Positions 34,806 through 43,719 of a DNA stretch of 60,946 nt are shown here, piece by piece. A program made the translations under genes and the position numbers. The notes beneath the pieces are model-generated. The model was not told the DNA's origin. It worked only from the letters and a program-made list of their open reading frames with translations, and ran no database searches. The DNA comes from Bacteroidales bacterium (GTDB lineage: Bacteria > Bacteroidota > Bacteroidia > Bacteroidales > UBA12170). Positions within the stretch are counted from its first letter, which is position 1, and every line of letters begins with the position of its first letter. The DNA lies in contig JAGGWH010000040.1 in assembly GCA_021157585.1 (NCBI GenBank), forward strand, positions 1-60,946, read 5' to 3'.

Positions 34806-36275
34806 ATGCAAAGAAAATTTTTAACAAATTTAATTTTTCTTATACTTCTCAATTTACTGATTAAGCCTTTTTGGATATTCGGGATTGATAGAACGGTACA
34901 GAATGTTGTTGGATCGCAAGATTTTGGATTTTATTTTACTCTTTTAAACTTTTCATTTATTTTTAATATCCTTCTTGATCTTGGAATTACAAATTTTAAC
35001 AATAGAAATATTGCACAACATACGGTTCTCTTAAAGAAGCATTTTTCGGGGATATTAACATTAAAACTTTTACTCTCAGTAGTTTATTTCGTTGTTACTT
35101 TTAGTATCGCTTTTTTAATAGGATATCGTGGGCATCAGTTAAATCTATTGGCTTTAGTGGGCTTTAATCAGTTTTTAATTTCCCTGATAATGTATATGCG
35201 TTCAAATATTAGTGGTATGCTAATGTTTAGGACTGAAAGTTTAATGTCGGTTTTCGATCGGGTTTTGATGATTGGAATTATGTCGATTTTACTCTGGGGA
35301 AATGTAAGTAGTCAACCTTTTAAAATAGAGTGGTTTGTTTATGCACAGACAGCAGCTTATGGCTTTACAGCTTTTGTTGGTTTTATTATAGTTGTTTTAA
35401 AATCCGGCTTTCGCCGATTAAGTTGGAATCCTGTCTTTTTTCTGATGATACTTAAAAAGAGTGCTCCTTTTGCGTTATTAGTTTTACTAATGACTTTATA
35501 CCATCGTATTGATAGTGTGCTTTTAGAGCGGTTATTGCCTGATGGTGATGGAGAAACTCAGGTGGGAATATACGCGCACGCCTTTAGGATTATGGATGCT
35601 GCTAATCAATTAGCTTATTTATTTGCAATATTGCTAATGCCAATTTTTTCTAAAATGATTAAAGAAAAACAGGCTTTGATACAGATGATAAAAATGCCAA
35701 TGACATTATTGTTTACAGCAACATTTATTTTGGCTATAGGTTCTTGGATGTATAGTTATGAGCTAATGGAACTTTTATATCTCGATAATATTCAAGAATC
35801 TGCATCGGTATTGTCTATTTTGATATTTGGAAGTATCGCTGTTGCTATATCTTATGTTTTTGGTACTTTATTAACAGCTAATGGCGATTTGAAAATTCTT
35901 ATTGGAATTGCTTCTTTTAGTATGTTTGTCAGTTTTTCTTTAAATGCTTTATTAATACCTCATTATGCTGCTTTAGGATCGGCTATTGCTAATGTTTCTG
36001 CATTGTTTTCCAGTATGATCTTACACTTGATTTTTGCTTATAAACAACTTAATATAAGTTTTAAACCTCAGTTTTATTTAAGATTGATTACTTTTTCTCT
36101 TTCGGTATTAGGAATTGCTTACGTAACTTTTGAACTGGGTTTTGAATGGTGGAAAAATCTTGGAGTATTTGTTCTCTTATCGCTTATTATAGCTTTCTTT
36201 TTACGTTTGCTTAATATTCGTGAAATTTATTTTATTCTGAGTAAACGCGAAAAAGAGCTTGTTGTTGAAGAATAA
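34806..36275 (+). CDS. polysaccharide flippase (Wzx-like, MOP superfamily)
   Basis: 489 residues with 12-14 hydrophobic helices, starting IFGIDRTVQNVVGSQDFGFYFTLLN, which resembles oligosaccharide flippases of the MATE/MOP group. KSAPFALLVLLMTLYHRIDSVLL near residue 220 matches the second half of the transporter. It would move undecaprenyl-linked repeat units to the outer leaflet. The sugar unit cannot be read from sequence. The chain-length and polymerase genes follow. Confidence 0.85.
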   Translation: MQRKFLTNLIFLILLNLLIKPFWIFGIDRTVQNVVGSQDFGFYFTLLNFSFIFNILLDLGITNFNNRNIAQHTVLLKKHFSGILTLKLLLSVVYFVVTFSIAFLIGYRGHQLNLLALVGFNQFLISLIMYMRSNISGMLMFRTESLMSVFDRVLMIGIMSILLWGNVSSQPFKIEWFVYAQTAAYGFTAFVGFIIVVLKSGFRRLSWNPVFFLMILKKSAPFALLVLLMTLYHRIDSVLLERLLPDGDGETQVGIYAHAFRIMDAANQLAYLFAILLMPIFSKMIKEKQALIQMIKMPMTLLFTATFILAIGSWMYSYELMELLYLDNIQESASVLSILIFGSIAVAISYVFGTLLTANGDLKILIGIASFSMFVSFSLNALLIPHYAALGSAIANVSALFSSMILHLIFAYKQLNISFKPQFYLRLITFSLSVLGIAYVTFELGFEWWKNLGVFVLLSLIIAFFLRLLNIREIYFILSKREKELVVEE

Positions 36276-36332
36276 TATTAAAACGTGTTTATAAAAATAA
36301 AAGTAGACTAAAAGCAGATGCTTTTTTTATTG

Positions 36333-36340
36333 TACTTTTG
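36333..36340 (+). promoter_or_regulatory. candidate -7 box of the chain-length gene
   Basis: TACTTTTG, perfect TAnnTTTG, about 55 bases before the ATG at 36395. The Wzz-Wzy pair may have its own promoter in the 119-base gap. Confidence 0.45.
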
Positions 36341-36394
36341 AATAAAGTAAGGGACTGTGCACATTATTCTATCTAATAATTAAAAAAATTAAGA

Positions 36395-37345
36395 ATGGAG
36401 TTGAATTTCAGAAATGTCAATTTGTTAAATTTAATATTGAAATGGTTTAAGCTGTTGCTTATTATTCAAATCATAACAATTTTACTTGCTACTATATTTT
36501 CTTCTCCAATGTTTATTAAACCTAAATATAAGAGTTGGGCTGTTGTTTATCCGGCAAATATTACTTCTTATTCCGACGAAAGTTTAACAGAGCAAATGGT
36601 GCAGGTTTTAGATGCAAATAAAATTAGAGAAAGTATTATTAAACAGTTTCATTTGATGAAACATTATGAGTTAGATTCAAATAATAGATATGCCCAAACT
36701 AAGATAAACCGTTTGTATCGTAAAAATGTCTCTGTTTCAAAAACACTTGCAGATGCTGTTATGGTTGAGGTTCTCGATAGCGATCCTGAAATAGCCAAAC
36801 AAATGGTAGATGCTATTTTAAAGGAATATGAACTGAAAATAAAATCTTTACACGAAAGACGATATGCCGAAACGGTTGGAATGTGGGATCGTGCAATTAA
36901 CAGAAAACTATTTACTATAGACTCATTAAAAAACCGTTTGCATTATTTAGCAACTAAAGAAGGACTTATTGATTTTGGAGCACAGGCTTCAGAAGTTGTG
37001 AAAGGCTATTTAGGAACGGTAGAAGGTGGGCTTACCAAAGTAGATAAGAAAAGAGTTGACGCTTTAAAGAAAAAGATAGACGAGAAAGGTGGTGAGTTAA
37101 TAATTGTTATGGATCGTTTGAAATATGAAGGTGGTTTGCTTAATAATTTGATTGGTGCTCACGATATTGCTGTTGCCGACCTTGATAGGCAAGAGACTTA
37201 TGTAGATGTTATTGAATCCGCTTATGTTGCCGATAAAAAAGATCGTCCTATTCGCTGGATTATCGTTTTAGGAAGTATGCTCTCCGTTGCTTTAATATCA
37301 CTTTCAGTTTTAGCTGTATTCGAAGGTGTTGAGCTTAAAAAATAA
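36395..37345 (+). CDS. Wzz-like polysaccharide chain-length regulator
   Basis: 316 residues. One transmembrane helix near residue 22 and another near residue 295 flank a long helical periplasmic region, the topology of polysaccharide co-polymerases. DSDPEIAKQMVDAILKEYELKIKSLHERR is typical of the Wzz coiled region. No tyrosine-kinase domain is fused. It would set the length of the polymer made by the next gene, which overlaps it by 20 bases. Confidence 0.75.
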   Translation: MELNFRNVNLLNLILKWFKLLLIIQIITILLATIFSSPMFIKPKYKSWAVVYPANITSYSDESLTEQMVQVLDANKIRESIIKQFHLMKHYELDSNNRYAQTKINRLYRKNVSVSKTLADAVMVEVLDSDPEIAKQMVDAILKEYELKIKSLHERRYAETVGMWDRAINRKLFTIDSLKNRLHYLATKEGLIDFGAQASEVVKGYLGTVEGGLTKVDKKRVDALKKKIDEKGGELIIVMDRLKYEGGLLNNLIGAHDIAVADLDRQETYVDVIESAYVADKKDRPIRWIIVLGSMLSVALISLSVLAVFEGVELKK

Positions 37346-38792
37346 TTATAAATCCGTGTTAAATACAAAGTGGAAAATACTATTAGTAAGCTTGTTTAGC
37401 TTGCTCTTTGTGGTGTTGAATCTTGTGTTTATCAGTTATGATAATTATTACTTATTTGCTTTTCCATTGGTCTTAGTTGGTTTATTGTTGTTGTTGTTTG
37501 CTCAAGAATATGCCTATTGGTTCATTATTTTTTTAACGCCATTATCTATAAATTTAGATCGCCTCGATATAGGTTTTGCTATTGCATTGCCAACCGAACC
37601 CCTTTTGATAGCTTTGCTTTTATTCTTTTTGTTAAAATTATTTCAAAATATTAGAACAGATACTTTCTTATTAAAACATCCTATAACATTGGCTATTTTC
37701 TTTTACTTGACTTGGATGTTAGTTACTAGTTTTACCAGTGAAGACCCATTAGTTTCGTTTAAGTATTTATTGGCTCGTTTGTGGTTTATTGTCCCTTTAT
37801 ATTTTATGGCTTTTCCACTTTATAAAAAGACAAAAAATATTTATCGCTTTTTTTGGTTATCTATAATTTCATTGTCTTTGGTGATTATTTATACAACTAT
37901 TATCCATTATAAATATAATTTTTCCGAGGAAGTTGGTCGTTGGGTAATGAGTCCCTTTTATAATGACCATACGGCTTACGGTATGATAGTGACTCTTTTT
38001 ATTCCTTTTTTGTTGAGTTTATTTTTTTTGTCAAAATCTTCAAGACGAATAAAATTGCTGGCCTTTAGCTTTTCAGTGTTATTATTTATAGCTCTTTATT
38101 TATCTTATAGTAGAGCTGCTTGGTTAAGTTTGGTAGTTGCTATTTTTGTCTTTACTTTTTTAAAATTAAAAATCAGATTTTCTTATTTATTTCTTTTTAG
38201 TTTTTTAGTTTTACTTTTTACTGTTTTAAATCAGCAAGCTATAAGCGATAGATTGTCGAAAAACAGTTCTCAATCGTCGGAGAATTTTGTTGAGCATGTT
38301 GAATCTTCCTCCAATATTATGACTGACGCCTCTAATTTAGAGCGTATTAACAGATGGAAGTGTGCTATTCGCTTATTCGATAAACGAAAATTTTTCGGCT
38401 GGGGTCCGGGGACATATCAATTTGTTTATGGTCCAATGCAGCGATCAGATGAACGCACAATAATTAGTACTAATTCGGGTGATGCCGGTACTGCGCATAG
38501 CGAATATTTAGGTCCTTTAGCGGAGTCGGGAATTTTTGGTTTATTAGCTATTTTAGCCGTTTTTCTTAGCTTGATGTATACGGGATTTAAAGTATATAAA
38601 AAAGCAGGGACAGCTCAGATAAAGCTATTAGCTCTGATTAGTACTATAGCTCTTTCAACATATTTAAGTCACGGGTTTTTGAATAATTTTTTAGATACTG
38701 ATAAAGCTTCTGTTCCGTTTTGGACTTTGGCTGCAATTTTATTAGCTCTAGATTGGCAGAATCAGCAAATAAAAGAGAAAGAAACTTTTTAG
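37326..38792 (+). CDS. O-antigen ligase/polymerase family membrane protein (Wzy/WaaL)
   Basis: 488 residues with about eleven membrane helices. LSYSRAAWLSLVV and AHSEYLGPLAESGIFG around residue 397 are the Wzy_C-type ligase/polymerase signatures, with a large periplasmic loop just before (about 315-395). It polymerises or attaches polysaccharide. An in-frame GTG at 37356 (VLNTKWKILL) lies 10 bases after the Wzz stop and is an alternative start. The stop overlaps the convergent lpxD2 stop by 4 bases. Confidence 0.85.
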   Translation: MLSLKNNYKSVLNTKWKILLVSLFSLLFVVLNLVFISYDNYYLFAFPLVLVGLLLLLFAQEYAYWFIIFLTPLSINLDRLDIGFAIALPTEPLLIALLLFFLLKLFQNIRTDTFLLKHPITLAIFFYLTWMLVTSFTSEDPLVSFKYLLARLWFIVPLYFMAFPLYKKTKNIYRFFWLSIISLSLVIIYTTIIHYKYNFSEEVGRWVMSPFYNDHTAYGMIVTLFIPFLLSLFFLSKSSRRIKLLAFSFSVLLFIALYLSYSRAAWLSLVVAIFVFTFLKLKIRFSYLFLFSFLVLLFTVLNQQAISDRLSKNSSQSSENFVEHVESSSNIMTDASNLERINRWKCAIRLFDKRKFFGWGPGTYQFVYGPMQRSDERTIISTNSGDAGTAHSEYLGPLAESGIFGLLAILAVFLSLMYTGFKVYKKAGTAQIKLLALISTIALSTYLSHGFLNNFLDTDKASVPFWTLAAILLALDWQNQQIKEKETF

Positions 38793-39727
38793 TGGTTTTT
38801 TCTGCTATTATTAAATTCTTCTACCATTTTCTTTTGAATAGCCATTTCTTTCCATTTAGTTCTAGCTTCAATGGCAGGTAATCCAAAATAGGTTTTGCCT
38901 CCGGCGATGCTTTTAACTACTCCTGTTGTAGCTAAAACAATAGCTCCTTTTCCAATAACTAAATCTTTGTTTACCGTAACACGACCCCAAAGAATCACAT
39001 CATCTTCAATTCGTGTAACTCCGGCTATGGCGGCAAATGCTCCTATTAAACAGTTTTTGCCAATATAAGTGTCGTGTCCAATCTGACAATGATTATCTGT
39101 TTTAGTACCTTCTTCAATAATTGTATCTCCAGAAACGCCTTTATCTATGGTACATAATGCCCCAATTTCTACGCTATCCTTAATAATAACACGACCGGAA
39201 CTTTCAAACTTTTTAAAGCCGTCTGCTCTTTTTTGAAAATAAAAAGCATCGGCTCCAATTACGGAATTGGCATGAATAATTACATTGTTTCCTATAATGC
39301 TATGGTCGTAAATGCTAACATTTGAGTGGATTAAGCAATTTTTTCCTATACTCACATTGTTCCCGATAAAAGCACCGGGCTGAATAATTGTTCCTTCTCC
39401 AATTTTAGCACTTTCACTAATGTTTTTATCTGAACTTTTAAAAGGACGAAATAGCTGCACTAATTTTAAATAATCTGAAAAAGGGTCTTCGGAAATAATT
39501 AAGGTTTTGCCTGATGGACACTCTACTTCTTTATTAATAATTATTGTTGTAGCATCGGATGTTAAGGCTTTATTGTAATATTTAGGATGATCGACAAAAG
39601 TCAAATCTCCTTTTCTAACCATATGAATTTCGTTTATTCCACTAATTAGAAAATCGGCTTTGCCAATGGTTTTTTTGTTTAATATTCCTCCTATTTCGGA
39701 TAAGGTATATTTCTTTGGTAAGTCCAT
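38789..39727 (-). CDS. lpxD: second LpxD-like UDP-acylglucosamine N-acyltransferase
   Basis: 312 residues: an N-terminal uridine-binding domain (about 1-100) and a left-handed beta-helix of hexapeptide repeats (SIGKNCLIHSNVSIYDHSIIG), as in LpxD. It differs clearly from the 341-residue copy at 42661-43686 and lies at the other end of the lipid A block beyond efp. A second, shorter LpxD-like copy in this position is common in Bacteroidota. It may acylate a different sugar or chain. A strong terminator separates it from efp. Confidence 0.82.
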   Translation of the reverse strand: MDLPKKYTLSEIGGILNKKTIGKADFLISGINEIHMVRKGDLTFVDHPKYYNKALTSDATTIIINKEVECPSGKTLIISEDPFSDYLKLVQLFRPFKSSDKNISESAKIGEGTIIQPGAFIGNNVSIGKNCLIHSNVSIYDHSIIGNNVIIHANSVIGADAFYFQKRADGFKKFESSGRVIIKDSVEIGALCTIDKGVSGDTIIEEGTKTDNHCQIGHDTYIGKNCLIGAFAAIAGVTRIEDDVILWGRVTVNKDLVIGKGAIVLATTGVVKSIAGGKTYFGLPAIEARTKWKEMAIQKKMVEEFNNSRKNH

Positions 39728-39740
39728 GCTTGAATATTTT

Positions 39741-39779
39741 TAAACAAAAATAGCAGGAATAAATATATTCCTGCTATTT
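39741..39779 (-). terminator. terminator of the efp operon
   Basis: AAATAGCAGGAAT and its exact complement ATTCCTGCTATTT make a 13-bp stem with a 6-base loop and a T-rich minus-strand tail. It lies in the efp-lpxD2 gap, so lpxD2 needs read-through or its own promoter. Confidence 0.85.
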
Positions 39780-39797
39780 AAAATATTTTAATTGATT

Positions 39798-40367
39798 TTA
39801 AACTTTAACGCGTTCAGAATAGCTGCCGGAGCGAGTGTCTACTTTAATAAACTCTCCGGTATTTATAAAAAGAGGAACTTTTACGTTTGCACCTGTTTCT
39901 ACAGTAGCATCTTTAAAAGTGTTAGTAGCGGTATTTCCTCTTTCTCCGGGTTCTGTATAAGTGATTTCTAAAACTACGTAAGCTGGCAAATCAACGGTTA
40001 ATGGAGTTTCCGTTTCGGCATGGAAGAGAATTTCCACATTTTGACCTTCTTTAAGAAAGTCAGCAGGTTTCCCTATTAGTACTCTATCAATAAAAGTTTG
40101 CTCAAAGGTTTCGTTATTCATAAAATGCATAGTATCACCATCGCTGTATAAAAACTGATAGCTTCTACGTTCAACACGTTCCACATTAATTTTTACTCCG
40201 GCTGTGAATGTATTAGGAATAACTTTTCCGGTTTTTAGATTTTTAAGTTTAGATCGTACGAAAGCAGGTCCTTTACCTGGTTTAACATGTTGAAATTCGA
40301 CGATGGAGTATAAATCGCCATTAAATTCTATTACCAGTCCGTTTTTGAAATCTGAAGTATTTGCCAT
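39798..40367 (-). CDS. efp: translation elongation factor P
   Basis: 189 residues, three beta domains. The tip loop reads HVKPGKGPAFVRSKL, with a Lys at the position that is modified in many bacteria. ITYTEPGERGNTATNTFKDATVETG is the domain III signature. EF-P relieves ribosome stalling at polyproline. It lies between lpxA (9 bases upstream) and a terminator. No modification enzyme is in the window. Confidence 0.96.
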   Translation of the reverse strand: MANTSDFKNGLVIEFNGDLYSIVEFQHVKPGKGPAFVRSKLKNLKTGKVIPNTFTAGVKINVERVERRSYQFLYSDGDTMHFMNNETFEQTFIDRVLIGKPADFLKEGQNVEILFHAETETPLTVDLPAYVVLEITYTEPGERGNTATNTFKDATVETGANVKVPLFINTGEFIKVDTRSGSYSERVKV

Positions 40368-40376
40368 TGTATTATA

Positions 40377-41159
40377 TTATTTTTTTATATTTCCTTTCAT
40401 TATCCCACGTTCAGAATTTTTAATAAATAGAAGAATCTCATCGCGGATAGCAGTATAAGGCATATTAGCTTCTATATATTGAACTGCTTGTGTAACATTT
40501 CTGTTACGTAAATAAAGTTCGCGATAGATATCTTGAATATTATTTATCTGCTCTTGGCTGTATCCTCTTCGTCCAAGGCCTATGGAGTTAACACCAACAT
40601 ATGATACAGGTTCTCTGCCTGCTTTTGTAAAAGGAGGGATGTCTTTTACTATTAAAGAACCTCCGGAAATCATGGTATGCTTACCTATTTTAACAAATTG
40701 ATGTACGGCGGAAAGACCTCCGATAATTGCCCAATCGTCAATTTCTATATGTCCTGCTAAGGTAGCTGCATTTGCTAAAATAACGTGATCTCCAATAATA
40801 CAATCGTGAGCAATATGAACATAGGCCATAAGCAAGCAGTTGCTTCCAACAATTGTTTCCATATTAGCCTTGGTTCCTCTGTTAATAGTAACAAATTCTC
40901 GAATAGAAGTATTATCACCTATTTTTACTATGGTGTCTTCACCGGCATATTTTAAGTCTTGAGGTATGGCGGAAATTACAGCTCCCGGAAAAATTTTACA
41001 ATTTTTTCCGATTCTGGCTCCTTCCATAATGGTTACATTAGAACCTATCCAGGTTCCTTCGCCAATTTCTACGTTCTTTTCTATATTTACAAATGGCTCT
41101 ATAACAACGCTTTTAGCCACTTTGGCTTCAGGATGAACGTATGCTAGGGGTTGATTCAT
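40377..41159 (-). CDS. lpxA: UDP-N-acetylglucosamine O-acyltransferase
   Basis: 260 residues, the usual LpxA length. It transfers an acyl chain from acyl-ACP to UDP-GlcNAc, the first step of lipid A. The hexapeptide beta-helix (about 1-185) includes the catalytic-His segment MAYVHIAHDCIIGDHVILANAATLAGH; VNSIGLGRRGYSQEQI begins the C-terminal helical domain. It follows lpxC-fabZ by 5 bases in the order lpxD, lpxC-fabZ, lpxA, efp. Confidence 0.95.
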   Translation of the reverse strand: MNQPLAYVHPEAKVAKSVVIEPFVNIEKNVEIGEGTWIGSNVTIMEGARIGKNCKIFPGAVISAIPQDLKYAGEDTIVKIGDNTSIREFVTINRGTKANMETIVGSNCLLMAYVHIAHDCIIGDHVILANAATLAGHIEIDDWAIIGGLSAVHQFVKIGKHTMISGGSLIVKDIPPFTKAGREPVSYVGVNSIGLGRRGYSQEQINNIQDIYRELYLRNRNVTQAVQYIEANMPYTAIRDEILLFIKNSERGIMKGNIKK

Positions 41160-41164
41160 ATGGT

Positions 41165-42562
41165 TTATTTTTTCTTTGTAATTTGAGCCATCATTTCGCC
41201 TTCCATTACAATTTTATTTCCCACATAAGCAACGCCTTTCATTTGGCAAATACCTCTGCGGATTGGTGATATTAAATTTAGTTTAAAGTAAAGAGTATCT
41301 CCCGGAACTACTTTATTTCTGAATTTAAGATTATCAATTTTCATAAAGTAGGTGAGATAATTTTCGGGATCAGGGACGGTATTTAGTACCAGAATACCTC
41401 CCGTTTGAGCCATTGCTTCTATTTGTAGAACTCCCGGCATAACAGGTTCTTCGGGAAAATGTCCAACAAAGAATGATTCGTTCATAGTAACATTTTTCGA
41501 CCCGATTATTTGATCTTCTGAAATTTGTAAAATCCTATCGACTAATAAAAAAGGAGGTCGATGAGGCAAAATTTTCATTATATCATTGATGTTATAAACA
41601 GGTTTAGAATGTGCATTAAATTGAGGTGTTTTTTTTAGTTCTTTGTGTTTAACGGATACCTTTTGTAGCGCTTTGGCAAATTCAACATTATTGAAATGTC
41701 CCGGTTTTTTAGCAATAATGTGAGCTTTAATAGGTTGCCCAACTAAAGCCAAATCTCCGATAACATCTAATAGCTTGTGTCTAGCGGGTTCGTTATTAGC
41801 TAATAACTCTACATTATTCAAATAGCCTTTTTCTGTAATCGAAACGGTAGGTTTGTTAAAAAGCTTTGCCATTTCGTTAAGGTCGTTCTGAGAAACTGCT
41901 TTATCAACAAATACAAGCGCATTTGTCAAATCACCACCTTTAATTAGTCCTTTTTTGAATAGGAATTCTAATTCATGAAAAAATGCAAAAGTTTTGGCTT
42001 CGGATATTGCCGACTTAAAGTCTTCAATTTTACTTATTTCTGCAAATTGAGGACCTAAAACATCAGAGCCATAATCAACCATAACGCTCAAACGGAAAGT
42101 ATCTGAGGGAACAGCAATAAATTCAGTACCATTCTCTTCGTTTTTGTATGTAATAGTTTCTTTAAGTTCAAAATAATCTTTTTGTGCATCTTGTTCTTTG
42201 ATACCCACTTCTTCAAATAAAGCAATAAATAGTTTTGCACTACCATCTAATATTGGAATTTCAGGACCGTTTAGTTCCATTATCACATTGTCTATTTGCA
42301 TGCCTACCAATGCAGAAAGAACATGTTCGATAGTATAAACACGAGCACCGCTTTGTTCTATTGTTGTACCACGAGAAGTGTCTACAACATTCTGAGTAAC
42401 AGCTTTTATTATCGGGTTATTTTCTAAATCTATTCTAATAAAACGGAAGCCGTAATTTTCAGGTGCAGGTTTAAAGGTAATAGTAATGTTTTTCCCTGTA
42501 TGTAAACCAATTCCGGAGATATGAGTTTCTTTCTTAAGAGTTCTTTGTTTTTTTAAGGTCAT
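41165..42562 (-). CDS. lpxC: bifunctional LpxC deacetylase-FabZ dehydratase
   Basis: 465 residues, the LpxC-FabZ fusion typical of Bacteroidota. Residues about 1-300 are LpxC: EHVLSALVGM (zinc His), ARHKLLDVIGDLALVG (second His and Asp) and KPGHFNNVEFA. Residues about 320-465 are FabZ: LPHRPPFLLVDRI and GHFPEEPVMPGVLQIEAMAQTG, with catalytic His and Glu. LpxC removes acetate from the LpxA product, and FabZ dehydrates hydroxyacyl-ACP and so competes for the lipid A acyl donor. The fusion ties both fates to one polypeptide. Confidence 0.97.
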   Translation of the reverse strand: MTLKKQRTLKKETHISGIGLHTGKNITITFKPAPENYGFRFIRIDLENNPIIKAVTQNVVDTSRGTTIEQSGARVYTIEHVLSALVGMQIDNVIMELNGPEIPILDGSAKLFIALFEEVGIKEQDAQKDYFELKETITYKNEENGTEFIAVPSDTFRLSVMVDYGSDVLGPQFAEISKIEDFKSAISEAKTFAFFHELEFLFKKGLIKGGDLTNALVFVDKAVSQNDLNEMAKLFNKPTVSITEKGYLNNVELLANNEPARHKLLDVIGDLALVGQPIKAHIIAKKPGHFNNVEFAKALQKVSVKHKELKKTPQFNAHSKPVYNINDIMKILPHRPPFLLVDRILQISEDQIIGSKNVTMNESFFVGHFPEEPVMPGVLQIEAMAQTGGILVLNTVPDPENYLTYFMKIDNLKFRNKVVPGDTLYFKLNLISPIRRGICQMKGVAYVGNKIVMEGEMMAQITKKK

Positions 42563-42660
42563 TAATCAGGACTTAAGTATGATATAAAATAATTGTAACT
42601 AAACAATTAACTTTTATTTGCGCCTGCAAATGTATTAAAATTAAAAATACTATGGTAAAT

Positions 42661-43686
42661 TTAATTCTCTTTGAGCTTTTTCTCTAATGTGTTAATCTTT
42701 TGAGCTAATTCAGGAAGCTTCTTAAAATAAACAGATGCTTTCATAAATGCTCCTACGTCAATTGCCGGAGATCCAATGATAGTTCGTCCGTCTTTTACAT
42801 TGCTAATTACTCCTGTTTGAGCTCCTATTTTAACATTATCGCCAATACTGATATGACCGTTCATTCCTACTTGTCCTCCAATCATACAGTTTTTTCCTAT
42901 TTTGGTAGATCCAGAAATTCCACTAAGTGCTGCCATTACCGTATTCTCTCCGATTTCAACATTATGTGCAACCTGAATAAGGTTGTCAAGCTTAACGCCT
43001 TTCCGAATGATAGTAGATCCTAATGTTGCCCTGTCGATGACAGAGTTGGCTCCAATTTCAACATAATCTTCGATGATAACATTTCCGATTTGAGCAACTT
43101 TTTTATACATGTCGTCTTCTTGCGGAGCAAAACCAAAGCCATCTGACCCAATTACAACTCCGGCATGAAAAGTACAATTATTACCAATTACGCAGTCAGA
43201 ATAAATTTTTACTCCGGGAAATAGAGTTGTGTCTTCTCCAACTTTACAGTTCTCACCTATAAAAGTTTGTGGATAAATCTTGGCATTATCTCCAACAATA
43301 GCGTTATCGCTAATAACTGCAAACTCACCAATATATACGTTTTTTCCAATTTTTGCTGATTTGGATATTGCTGCTTGAGGAGAAATACCTGATTTGTTTA
43401 GTTTAACTTCATTGTACATGTCCAGTAGTTGCGAAAAAGCAGTATAAGAATCCGCAACTCGAATAATAGTGCAGTCTAAAGCTTTTGAAGCTTGGAAATC
43501 GGAATTTACAATAACAATGCTTGCTTTAGTATTGTATATATAAGGAGTGTATTTTGGATTAGCTAAAAAACTTAAGGAGCCTACTTTTCCTTCTTCAATT
43601 TTTGAAAGTGTAGTAACTTCTGCTTCCTTGTTTCCCTCAATTTTCCCATTGAGGACTTTGGCAATTTGTTCGGCTGTGAATTTCAT
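42661..43686 (-). CDS. lpxD: UDP-3-O-acylglucosamine N-acyltransferase
   Basis: 341 residues, full-length LpxD. It has an N-terminal domain (about 1-100), a hexapeptide helix, [15 protein letters not shown] near residue 178 and [17 protein letters not shown] near residue 242 with the catalytic His. Its C-terminal helix ends in a Lys-rich tail. It adds the second acyl chain in lipid A synthesis. It heads the lpx block, 98 bases before lpxC-fabZ, and is preceded by the HD-domain gene. Confidence 0.95.
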   Translation of the reverse strand: MKFTAEQIAKVLNGKIEGNKEAEVTTLSKIEEGKVGSLSFLANPKYTPYIYNTKASIVIVNSDFQASKALDCTIIRVADSYTAFSQLLDMYNEVKLNKSGISPQAAISKSAKIGKNVYIGEFAVISDNAIVGDNAKIYPQTFIGENCKVGEDTTLFPGVKIYSDCVIGNNCTFHAGVVIGSDGFGFAPQEDDMYKKVAQIGNVIIEDYVEIGANSVIDRATLGSTIIRKGVKLDNLIQVAHNVEIGENTVMAALSGISGSTKIGKNCMIGGQVGMNGHISIGDNVKIGAQTGVISNVKDGRTIIGSPAIDVGAFMKASVYFKKLPELAQKINTLEKKLKEN

Positions 43687-43719
43687 ATGTATAAAGTGGT
43701 TTTTAGCAATTAATATAAA

